The notes beneath the pieces are model-generated. The model saw only the letters and a list, made by a program, of their open reading frames with translations, had not been told where the DNA came from and made no database searches. From NCBI GenBank assembly GCA_023953845.1, contig JAMLJC010000001.1, positions 992,001-1,056,000 of the forward strand: a DNA stretch of 64,000 bases, in the 5' to 3' direction. The translations under genes and the position numbers were made by a program. This document shows, one piece after another, positions 9,163-16,733 of the stretch; the first letter of the stretch is position 1, and each line of letters starts with the position of its first letter. Source of the stretch: Rhizobiaceae bacterium (lineage in GTDB: Bacteria > Pseudomonadota > Alphaproteobacteria > Rhizobiales > Rhizobiaceae).

Positions 9163-10229
9163 TTCGTGCCCACCAGCGGCACGATCTCGCTATTCCAGCG
9201 CTCGACGAGCGCGTCTCTGCGGGCGTTGAGAGAGACCCAGTCAGGGGTGATGAGGGCGCCGACTTCGGCAGCGCCGACCGGCATCCACTGCGTCAGTTCG
9301 GCTGGCAGCTCCACCTTTTGGACAGACGGCGCCGAAGCATACTTTTCCGCGAAGACACGCTGAGCGCTCTCCTCGAGCGCGGCGTTGATGAACTTTTCGG
9401 CAAGCTCCGGCTGACGGGCTTTCGCCGGGATGACCAAAAGGTTCGGCACTGCGACCATGCCTTCGACGGGCTTGGCTACCCGGATCGAATCCTGGCCGGA
9501 GGAATACATGACGAAGGCCTCGCCGCTGTACATCGGCGCAAAAGCGATCTCGCCCGATGCAAAGGACGGCCTCAGATTGAAATCGCCGCTCGAAACGGCT
9601 GCGCCGGGGGCGACCTTCGCGACCGCGGCGAAGCCCGCGTCGAGGTCGGCCGGGTCGCCGCCGTCCGCCTTGGCGAAAACCGGCAGTACGTAGAGCATCC
9701 AGTTCTCGACCGAGTTGAGGCCATAGCGGCCGCTGTGTGCGGGGTCGAAGAACACCTTCCAGCTGTCGATCTCGGCCACCTCGTTGCTGTCATAGACGAT
9801 GGTGACGGCGCCGAAGCTCGCAGCGACAGCTTGTCCATCCCCATACAGGGCATTGGGATAGACATTTGCGAGATTGGGGATGACGGCGGAGTCGAGCTTG
9901 CGGAACATCCCGCGCTCAAAGCCAGCGGCCGCAGCGTCTAGATCGATATAGAGCACGTCAAACGGAGGATTGTCGCCGCTGGCGATGAGCTTGGCGAACT
10001 GGTCGGCACTGGTTCCGGGGGAAATGGAAACCGTCGCGCCGGTCGCCTCGGTAAACTTCGAGACGACGGCCTCCTTGACGGTGTCGTCCCAGATCCCGCC
10101 CCAGGAGCCGACCTTCAGTTCCTGCGCCTTGGCCGCAACCGACGACAAGAGCCCGACCGCGAAAGCGGCGAGCAGCGGGAGGGCAACGCGCCCGGCCTTG
10201 CGAAGTGGCATACGCTTTTGGTCATGCAT
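9159..10229 (-). CDS. ABC transporter solute-binding protein, PotD/PotF type (system 2)
   Basis: 356 residues. A Sec-type signal peptide (LPLLAAFAVGLLSSVAAKA) with cleavage after AKA near residue 35 sends it to the periplasm. The mature part begins QELKVGSWGGIWDD, typical of spermidine/putrescine-type binding proteins. The start lies inside the last codons of the ATPase gene (8-base overlap). It supplies ligand to the permeases at 7475 and 8281. Confidence 0.85.
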   Translation of the reverse strand: MHDQKRMPLRKAGRVALPLLAAFAVGLLSSVAAKAQELKVGSWGGIWDDTVKEAVVSKFTEATGATVSISPGTSADQFAKLIASGDNPPFDVLYIDLDAAAAGFERGMFRKLDSAVIPNLANVYPNALYGDGQAVAASFGAVTIVYDSNEVAEIDSWKVFFDPAHSGRYGLNSVENWMLYVLPVFAKADGGDPADLDAGFAAVAKVAPGAAVSSGDFNLRPSFASGEIAFAPMYSGEAFVMYSSGQDSIRVAKPVEGMVAVPNLLVIPAKARQPELAEKFINAALEESAQRVFAEKYASAPSVQKVELPAELTQWMPVGAAEVGALITPDWVSLNARRDALVERWNSEIVPLVGTK

Positions 10230-11397
10230 CGGAGGCTCCTGGTTGGCGGGGGGTCAAGGTATCGAGCAGATGGATATCGGCGGCGTCCCAACGCAGCCAG
10301 ACCTGCTGGCCTTCTGCGAGGTTGCCGATCAACGTGCGCGGCAGCGCCGCCGTGATCATGGGACCGTCTGCGAGCCGGCAATCGGCATAAAGCAAAGGGC
10401 CGTGGAACCGGGTTTCCATGACGCGGGCCGCGGCTCCCCCGGAGGCTTCGTCGAGAGAAACGCCGACGCGTTCGGGGCGCAGCATGGCGCGAACGACGCT
10501 GCCGGGGTTGATGTTATCCTGGAATGGAATGCTCCACCTGAAGCCCCCGATGGCAAGGAGATCGATGCGGCCTGCCTCGGCGTGGTCGACCGTGGCCTCG
10601 AGGAAGTTCATCCGGCCGACGAAATCGGCGACGAAATCGGTTGCGGGACGGTCATAGATCGTCTGGGGAGCGGCGATCTGATGCACCCGGCCGCTCTGCA
10701 TGACGGCGATACGGTCCGACATCAGCAGCGCTTCTTCCTGGTCGTGCGTTACCAGAATGGCCGTTATGCCAAGCCGGCGCTGCAGGGCGCGCAGTTCTAC
10801 CTGCATGCGTTCGCGCAACTTGCGGTCGAGCGCGGAGAGCGGCTCGTCAAGCAGCAGAATTCTGGGCTCGTAGACGATTGCCCGCGCGATCGCGACCCGT
10901 TGCTTCTGTCCTCCCGACAGTTCCGCGGGGTGGCGGCGGCCGTAGTCCTCCAGACCGACGAGTTCGAGCGCCTGCGTGGCCCGTTCCCGCCGCTCAGCCG
11001 CTGGTACGCCTCGGGTTTCCAGCCCGAAAGCCACATTCTGGAGGACGCTCATGTGTGGCCAGAGGCTGTAGTTCTGAAACACCATGCCGAGGTCCCGCTT
11101 GCGCGTCGGCACGCCGCGGACCGGCTTTCCGTCGATGAAGATCTCGCCGGCATCGGGCTCGATGAAGCCCGACAGGATTCGCAGCAGGGTAGTTTTTCCG
11201 CAGCCGCTCGGGCCGAGCAGGGAGACGAACTCCCCGCGCGCGACCTCAAGGGACAGATCCTCCATCACGCGCACGGTCCCAAAGCTCTTGCTGACCCTGT
11301 CGATGCGAAGCGACGGCACCGGGGAAGCTGGGCCCGATTCCGAGCCGGAACCGATTGCCTGGGACGACGCTAGATCAATTGGCCGTCCCATCATCAT
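10222..11397 (-). CDS. ABC transporter ATP-binding protein, PotA type (system 2)
   Basis: 391 residues from the ATG at 11397; two more in-frame ATGs follow at 11394 and 11391. The frame is open to 11526, but that part lies inside the upstream gene and is rejected. Motifs are complete: Walker A GPSGCGKTTLLR, signature LSGGQKQRVAIARA, Walker B LLLDEPLSALD, switch THDQEEA, and a C-terminal TOBE domain. The start shares one base with the upstream stop (TGATG). It powers the system-2 importer. Confidence 0.87.
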   Translation of the reverse strand: MMMGRPIDLASSQAIGSGSESGPASPVPSLRIDRVSKSFGTVRVMEDLSLEVARGEFVSLLGPSGCGKTTLLRILSGFIEPDAGEIFIDGKPVRGVPTRKRDLGMVFQNYSLWPHMSVLQNVAFGLETRGVPAAERRERATQALELVGLEDYGRRHPAELSGGQKQRVAIARAIVYEPRILLLDEPLSALDRKLRERMQVELRALQRRLGITAILVTHDQEEALLMSDRIAVMQSGRVHQIAAPQTIYDRPATDFVADFVGRMNFLEATVDHAEAGRIDLLAIGGFRWSIPFQDNINPGSVVRAMLRPERVGVSLDEASGGAAARVMETRFHGPLLYADCRLADGPMITAALPRTLIGNLAEGQQVWLRWDAADIHLLDTLTPRQPGASDA

Positions 11398-12272
11398 CAG
11401 ACCGGGTCCCTGCGCAGCGGCATCGTCATGCAGTGAACGCTTCCGCCACCGTGGGCGAATTGATCCAGATTCGGGTCGTAGACCGTCAATCCTTCGCTTC
11501 GCAGCAATGTGTTCACACGCTTGCAATGGTGCGGCGTGACGACCCTGCCATCACCCAGCGCAAGCACATTGCAGGCCATATCGAGCATGGCCTCCTTGTA
11601 GCTGACGGGGATGAGTCTGATAGCGGTATTGTCCAGCCAGGCCAGGAAGCCGTCATCGAGCACGTCGACGCACGCCAGCGCCAATCTGTCTGCGACCATG
11701 CAGAAGATCACGTCGAGATGCAGAAAGTGTTCGGCCATCGGCACCGTGTAGGTCTGCCAGCCCTCGTCGGCGAACCACTTCGCGAACTGCTGGGCCCCCG
11801 TCTTGTCGGTACGACCGCCGGAATACCCGACCGCCATGAGGCCTTCGCGGATGATATGGATGTCGCCGCCCTCGATGGCGCCGGCCGTGCCGGTCCGCCA
11901 GAACGCCGTCTGGGTCCGGCCGTAAAATTCGAGGATCGACCCGATCTCGCCCCGCCGCTGCGGCCTCTCGAGTTGAGTCAGCATGACCCCCCAGGGAGTC
12001 ACCTGCGAACTGTCCCTCGTATAGACTTGATAGGGTAGGCCCGCTTCGGGCTTGAGGTAATGGCGATTAACGCCCGCATCCGACAGGGCGCTTTCCAACT
12101 CGCCATATTGTAGCGCCAGCCCCCGCGGATCGGCTTTCGTCCCCTGGTCAAGCGCACGGCGCGCTATGTCGTTAGTTGGAATCCACTCGTAGTGATCGGG
12201 CCGACAGAGCAGTACGTCGCGCAACGTGCCCGTTTCAGAGTTTACAGTCCATTGCGCAGGGATGTCCGTCAT
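11397..12272 (-). CDS. Amidinohydrolase/amidinotransferase-fold enzyme (DDAH / arginine deiminase superfamily)
   Basis: 291 residues, close to dimethylarginine dimethylaminohydrolases. The catalytic set is visible: TRDSSQ (Asp87) binding loop, EGGD at 134-137, His185 in HLD, and Cys281 near the C-terminus in GGGSVHCMTMP. Family members attack a guanidinium carbon through a Cys thiouronium intermediate, releasing an amine or ammonia, or transferring an amidino group. It is the first gene of the long minus-strand operon, preceded by GGAG and divergent from a LysR gene. As lead enzyme beside two polyamine-type importers, it points to a guanidino substrate. The precise substrate is unknown. Confidence 0.82.
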   Translation of the reverse strand: MTDIPAQWTVNSETGTLRDVLLCRPDHYEWIPTNDIARRALDQGTKADPRGLALQYGELESALSDAGVNRHYLKPEAGLPYQVYTRDSSQVTPWGVMLTQLERPQRRGEIGSILEFYGRTQTAFWRTGTAGAIEGGDIHIIREGLMAVGYSGGRTDKTGAQQFAKWFADEGWQTYTVPMAEHFLHLDVIFCMVADRLALACVDVLDDGFLAWLDNTAIRLIPVSYKEAMLDMACNVLALGDGRVVTPHHCKRVNTLLRSEGLTVYDPNLDQFAHGGGSVHCMTMPLRRDPV

Positions 12273-12316
12273 TGCTGCTCCATCTTTCCGGAGAGCCTAG
12301 GGACGAACATGCTTCG

Positions 12317-12344
12317 ATTGAATTCGGAAGTTTTGTAGTTCAAT
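12317..12344. promoter_or_regulatory. Candidate LysR operator in the divergent promoter
   Basis: A 6-bp inverted repeat, ATTGAA (12317-12322) and TTCAAT (12339-12344), sits in the 105-bp gap between the divergent amidinohydrolase and LysR genes. LysR regulators commonly bind such dyads and control both themselves and the divergent operon. No binding data; pattern only. Confidence 0.35.
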
Positions 12345-12377
12345 AAGGGAAACCTCAAACTAAGCGACAGGTGAGCG

Positions 12378-13274
12378 GTGGCGCTGGACAAGCTTGATTT
12401 TCGGCTTCTGAGAATGTTTGAGACGATCGTGGAAGCGGGCGGATTCTCGGCTGCTCAAGGCGAACTCAATCTGTCCCTCGCAACCATTTCGAGTCACATC
12501 GCCTCGCTCGAGACCCGCCTCGGGGTTACGCTTTGCCGACGCGGTCGTTCCGGCTTCCAACTGACGCCCGAGGGCCGGGTGGTCTACGAGGAGGTCCGCC
12601 GGCTCAACGGGACACTAGAACAGTTCGATGCCAAGGTTCGCGGGCTCAGGGACCGCCTGTCGGGATCTTTGAACATCGGCCTCGTCGACAACACGATCTC
12701 CGACGCCAGCGCGCCGCTCGAGGCTGTGATCGGCGAGTTCACGGATGCGGCGCCGGGCGTTTCGCTCACAATCGCGACGCGGCCGCCTCAGGAATTGCTG
12801 CGCGACGTCATCGGCCGGCAGCTTCACCTCGCTGTCGCAAGCTTTCCGCGCACCACTCTGGGGCTTGTCTACACCGATCTCTATTTCGAGGTGCAGCGGT
12901 TTTACTGCGGCCGCGGACATCCGCTTTTCGACGTGCCGGATCGCCAGATCGACATCGGAGAGGTGCGCAAGCACAATCTGGTCGCACGCTCCTACTGGGG
13001 TGCCCGCGATATGAAGGTTTTTGCTATTTCGGCCCCCAAGGCAACGGTCAGCGACATGGAGTCGGAGGCGCGCCTGATCCTGTCAGGACGCTATCTCGGC
13101 TATCTGCCGGAACACTATGCGCGGCAATATGTCGAGTCTGGACGCATCCGCTCCATCCGCCCGGACTTGTTCGGCTACAGGGCGCCCTTTCAGGCTGCCC
13201 ACGATCCGGGCGAATCCACCAATGGAGTCGTGCGGCTGTTTTTGAAGATCCTCACCGCTCATTTCAAACGGTAA
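12378..13274 (+). CDS. LysR-family transcriptional regulator
   Basis: 298 residues from a GTG at 12378. The N-terminal winged helix-turn-helix (LDKLDFRLLRMFETIVEAGG, then SLATISSHIASLETRLGV) is followed by an effector-binding domain from about residue 90. It sits between the 13-gene minus operon, from which it diverges, and the ALDH operon, with which it converges: the last 11 bases overlap the end of the aldehyde dehydrogenase gene. It is the only regulator within region A, so it is the best candidate to control the catabolic cluster. Effector unknown. Confidence 0.88.
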   Translation: MALDKLDFRLLRMFETIVEAGGFSAAQGELNLSLATISSHIASLETRLGVTLCRRGRSGFQLTPEGRVVYEEVRRLNGTLEQFDAKVRGLRDRLSGSLNIGLVDNTISDASAPLEAVIGEFTDAAPGVSLTIATRPPQELLRDVIGRQLHLAVASFPRTTLGLVYTDLYFEVQRFYCGRGHPLFDVPDRQIDIGEVRKHNLVARSYWGARDMKVFAISAPKATVSDMESEARLILSGRYLGYLPEHYARQYVESGRIRSIRPDLFGYRAPFQAAHDPGESTNGVVRLFLKILTAHFKR

Positions 13275-14724
13275 GAGCGGAGCGGGCTTCCGTGATGTGC
13301 TTGGTTCCCATGTAGCCGGCCATACCCCACGGACCGAGTTCGCGGCCGATGCCACTCGCCTTGAAGCCACCCCAGGAGGATTGCGGGAAGACCACCGGCG
13401 CAGAGTTGATCCAAATGTGTCCGGCCCGGAGCCGCCGGGCCAGACGGGCGTTGCGCTGCTGGTCCTGGCCAACGATGGTCGCCGCAAGGCCGTAGTCGCT
13501 TTCGTTGGCCTGCCGCACGGCGTCGTCCTCGTCAGAGAAGCTGCGGACGCACAGCACCGGCCCGAAGATCTCCTCCCGCCACAGCCGGCTCGTAGGCGGA
13601 ACGTCCCAATAGACCGTCGGCGCGATGAACAGGCCGCCATTCCGATCCACGACATGACCGCCGCAGGAAGGGGACAATCCCTCCTGGCGGGCTATGTCGA
13701 AGTAGCTGATTACCTTGTTATACTGTGCCCGCGTCGTCATAGGCCCCATGCCGGTCGAAGGGTCGGCCGGGTCGCCGAGGCGAATTGCCTCCGTCTTCTC
13801 CAGCAGCACAGGGCGGAGTGCCGCCTCGAAGCTCCGTTCGACAAGGAGGCGCGAAGTGGCGGAGCACACTTGTCCGGCGTTGTAGAAAATGCCGTCGCAT
13901 ATCCATTGTGCGGCCTCGTAGGGATCGCTGTCCCCAAAGGCCACGATGGCCGACTTGCCGCCAAGTTCCAGCGTCGTCGGCACGGATCGCCTCGCAGCAG
14001 TCGCCATCACCTCCTGTCCGACCCGGTTCGAGCCGGTGAAGGAGATCTTTGCCACCAAGGGGTGCTCGCAGATCGCCCGACCGCAGTCCGGCCCGCCGGT
14101 GACGATATTCACCACCCCCGCGGGAAGGCTGGCGGCCAGCGCCGCCTCGCCCAGCAGCAATTCGTTCGACGGCGTGAACTCGGAGGCCTTGAGCACGACC
14201 GTGCATCCGGCCGCGAGCGCCGCTGCCACTTTCCAGCCACTCGTCACAAGCGGGAAGTTCCAGGGTACGATGAGCCCTGCGACGCCCAGCGGCTCGAATC
14301 GCGTGCGCCCGGCAAAACCCTCGATCAGTTGAACATCGGTGTCTTGCCGCGCATCGAGCCGGCAAGCCTCGTCGGCATAGTATCGATAGGTGGCGATCGC
14401 ATCATCGGCATCTATGCCGGCTTCGACCAGCGGTTTACCGCTGTTGGCGACTTGGTTGGCGACGATCTCCTCGCGCCGGGACTGCAACTGGTCGGCGATC
14501 TTGTCGAGCAGCGTTCCCCGTTCGACGCCACTTCGATCACTCCAGCCGGTAAAGGCTCGATGCGCGGCAGCAACCGCCTTGTCCACATCCGCCGCCGTTG
14601 CCATGGCGACACGACCCAAAACCGTTCCGTTGGTCGGATTGATGACCGGCGTCGTCTCGCCGTCGCCGGCATCGAGCCAGCGATTGTCGATGAACAGCCG
14701 CCAGCGCCGAGGTTCAACGGCCAT
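13264..14724 (-). CDS. NAD(P)-dependent aldehyde dehydrogenase
   Basis: 486 residues from the ATG at 14724 (MAVEPRRWRLF), the family's usual length. A longer frame to 15045 lies over the cupin gene and is rejected. Visible motifs are PWNFPL, the glutamate in LELGGKS and the catalytic cysteine in NAGQVCSATSR. It resembles betaine-aldehyde or gamma-aminobutyraldehyde dehydrogenases. It is the last gene of the operon beginning at 19229 and overlaps the cupin gene by 11 bases. It probably oxidises an aldehyde formed after amine release; substrate not determined. Confidence 0.87.
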   Translation of the reverse strand: MAVEPRRWRLFIDNRWLDAGDGETTPVINPTNGTVLGRVAMATAADVDKAVAAAHRAFTGWSDRSGVERGTLLDKIADQLQSRREEIVANQVANSGKPLVEAGIDADDAIATYRYYADEACRLDARQDTDVQLIEGFAGRTRFEPLGVAGLIVPWNFPLVTSGWKVAAALAAGCTVVLKASEFTPSNELLLGEAALAASLPAGVVNIVTGGPDCGRAICEHPLVAKISFTGSNRVGQEVMATAARRSVPTTLELGGKSAIVAFGDSDPYEAAQWICDGIFYNAGQVCSATSRLLVERSFEAALRPVLLEKTEAIRLGDPADPSTGMGPMTTRAQYNKVISYFDIARQEGLSPSCGGHVVDRNGGLFIAPTVYWDVPPTSRLWREEIFGPVLCVRSFSDEDDAVRQANESDYGLAATIVGQDQQRNARLARRLRAGHIWINSAPVVFPQSSWGGFKASGIGRELGPWGMAGYMGTKHITEARSALTV

Positions 14725-15097
14725 GGCTGGCCGCCTCCTGATCGACGATTGCGATAAAGAATTTCTCCGCCGCTTCGATCGTCTGCCAGCGGCCCGTGAA
14801 TCCGGCAGGAATGAAGAAGCCCTGACCCGCGCCGAACTCGCGCCGACGCCCATCGCTATCGACAACCGCCACCCGCCCCTTGGTGACGACACATATCTCG
14901 TTGTAGGGCCAGGCATCGAAGACCACCTCCCCCGGCTCGCCCGACCAGTAGCCTCCAAACGAGCCGCCCCAGGTCTCGAAGATCCGATATTCGGTTTCGC
15001 TCCATCCTTCCGAGACGCCGTCGTAATCAGTCGTCGGCGGCACAAAGGGCTTAGCGAGAGCGGGGTCTATCGGCAGAATGGAATCGATATTCATCAT
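14714..15097 (-). CDS. Small cupin protein (DUF861-type)
   Basis: 127 residues from one of two adjacent ATGs (15097 or 15094); the first overlaps the stop of the dimethylformamidase-like gene as ATGA. A single cupin domain is present (WPYNEICVVTKGRVAV, then GQGFFIPAGFTGRW), matching the DUF861/Cupin_3 type related to the ureidoglycine aminohydrolase cupin fold. The canonical cupin histidines are poorly preserved, so metal binding is uncertain. It may be a binding or isomerase-type accessory protein in the pathway. Confidence 0.75.
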   Translation of the reverse strand: MMNIDSILPIDPALAKPFVPPTTDYDGVSEGWSETEYRIFETWGGSFGGYWSGEPGEVVFDAWPYNEICVVTKGRVAVVDSDGRRREFGAGQGFFIPAGFTGRWQTIEAAEKFFIAIVDQEAASHGR

Positions 15098-16710
15098 GCA
15101 TCCCGGGTAAAGCGGTTGAGAACGTTGCGTACGATCCGGTCGACAAAGGGGTCGCGCTGGCTGAGGGCATAGGGCCATTCGGTACAGCCGCCGTTGAAGA
15201 CTTCGCCCTTTGCCCGGGTGAAGGCGGCAATCATTCCCGCGCCTCGCATCCCGCCTTCGTTGACGTATTCCGGCAGGTCCTCGCCGAGTTCGATGTTGTA
15301 ACCTTTCACTTCCTCGATAGGCCCGCCGATCGGATAGCGTCCGGCAAAGCGGTCTTCCTCCCCGCGCACCGCCGGGCAAAGAGCGAGAATTTCGAGCGTT
15401 TCGGGCGCTCCGTCCTCGAAGGTCGGATAGGGGAGACCGCGCCGGAAGGTATACTCGATCGAGTCCACCTCAAACGCGGCGAGAAAGGTTGGCGCCGCAC
15501 CGAGCACATCGCCATAATAGAGATCCGTGCCCTCGAAAGCCCAGTGCTCGGGCCGATAAACGGTAAAGCCGCCTGACGAGCGCGGGGTCGCCACGCCGTA
15601 CCGTGTATAGACGCCGCCCAGACCGTTGAGGCCCACCGTGGCCGCACCCGGTCGGCCCACCGATTTTGCCTCCCAGACCGTCGTGGCACGCCGCGGATCG
15701 GCCGAAGCCTCCGGATCGAGCGCGGGCAGTCGATAGCAGTACTGGGTGGTGCCGTCCTCGCTGAGCCGCACCTGCCATTGATAGTTGCCGCCCAGCCGGC
15801 TGAGGCCACCGCCGGCATCGACGAAAGCGTCGACGACATCGCGCATCTGCCAGCTCCAGTATTCGTCGTGTCCGACGACGACCAAGCAACGATAGTCCTG
15901 CAGCGCGTCGGCATCGAAATGGAGATCGTGCTGCGTAAGATAGTCGATCGCGTAGCCGGCCTCTTCGGCCCAGACCGCAAAGAGACGCTCATATGTGGCC
16001 CAGCCGGAATCGGCATGATGGCGGCTGTAACCTTGGTGACGGGCCCATTCGTAGGACGCATAGCGCGGCGCGCCGCCAATCGGCAGGGTCAGGTGATTGG
16101 CTTCGCGCGGGGCGCCGGCGGGCTTCTTCAGCATCCCGCGGGCGATGGGACGCTGCGTCGACGAGAGCGGCGATGCCGCATCATTGCGCGGATCGTTGCC
16201 GAGGCCGCGATAGTGGTTCGCACCGCCCCAGTCGTTGTAGGCGAGCATGGTCGAGGTTGTCACCACCAGCGCGATCCAGTTCTTGCGGCCGGCTGGCGCC
16301 TTGACGACGAAGAAGTGTTCGCGTTCCCAGATTTCACCGGAGGGCTGCGTGGTCCGCACGGTGACGAGGTAGAATCCCGAGGCGAGGCTGTCGGGAATGG
16401 TCCAACTATAGCCGACCGGCCAGCCGCAGCCTTTGGCATACGCATCCAAGGGGGTCGGCCTGTGGTCTGCGACGAGATTTTCGGCGACGTGCACGACTTC
16501 CGGCTTGCTGCCGTCGCGCGTGATCGTCAGGGAAAAGTGCGGCGTGGTGGCACTGAGGTGAAAGTCCACACGCTCGCCAGGAAAATACGAAAAACGCGAC
16601 GTATAGCACCACACCTCTCCTGCGTCGGGCTCTGTGCTCGGACGCTCCGACGGCCAGTCCTTCGACGACCAGGCGAAAGCCGGCTTGAGATGTCCTTGGG
16701 CGTGGGTCAT
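15094..16710 (-). CDS. N,N-dimethylformamidase large-subunit-like protein
   Basis: 538 residues. It matches the catalytic C-terminal region of dimethylformamidase beta/large subunits: WPVGYSW with SGFYLV (about 97-116), AYNDWGG (157-163), VVVGHDEYWSW (278-287) and GGNYQWQVR. Characterised enzymes use a mononuclear iron held by two Tyr and a Glu to hydrolyse small N-substituted amides. Conserved Tyr158 and Tyr284 are candidates, by position in motif only. It is shorter than characterised large subunits and has no neighbouring small subunit. Next to a PHP hydrolase and an amidase, amide hydrolysis is likely, but the substrate is open. Confidence 0.75.
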   Translation of the reverse strand: MTHAQGHLKPAFAWSSKDWPSERPSTEPDAGEVWCYTSRFSYFPGERVDFHLSATTPHFSLTITRDGSKPEVVHVAENLVADHRPTPLDAYAKGCGWPVGYSWTIPDSLASGFYLVTVRTTQPSGEIWEREHFFVVKAPAGRKNWIALVVTTSTMLAYNDWGGANHYRGLGNDPRNDAASPLSSTQRPIARGMLKKPAGAPREANHLTLPIGGAPRYASYEWARHQGYSRHHADSGWATYERLFAVWAEEAGYAIDYLTQHDLHFDADALQDYRCLVVVGHDEYWSWQMRDVVDAFVDAGGGLSRLGGNYQWQVRLSEDGTTQYCYRLPALDPEASADPRRATTVWEAKSVGRPGAATVGLNGLGGVYTRYGVATPRSSGGFTVYRPEHWAFEGTDLYYGDVLGAAPTFLAAFEVDSIEYTFRRGLPYPTFEDGAPETLEILALCPAVRGEEDRFAGRYPIGGPIEEVKGYNIELGEDLPEYVNEGGMRGAGMIAAFTRAKGEVFNGGCTEWPYALSQRDPFVDRIVRNVLNRFTRDA

Positions 16711-16733
16711 GTGTGCTCCTCGGTGGTCCCGAT

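Noticed and set aside
7475..10229. System-2 importer as a tandem duplicate of system 1
   Set aside because: Corresponding proteins differ clearly in length, signal type (Tat versus Sec) and sequence, so recent duplication is not supported.
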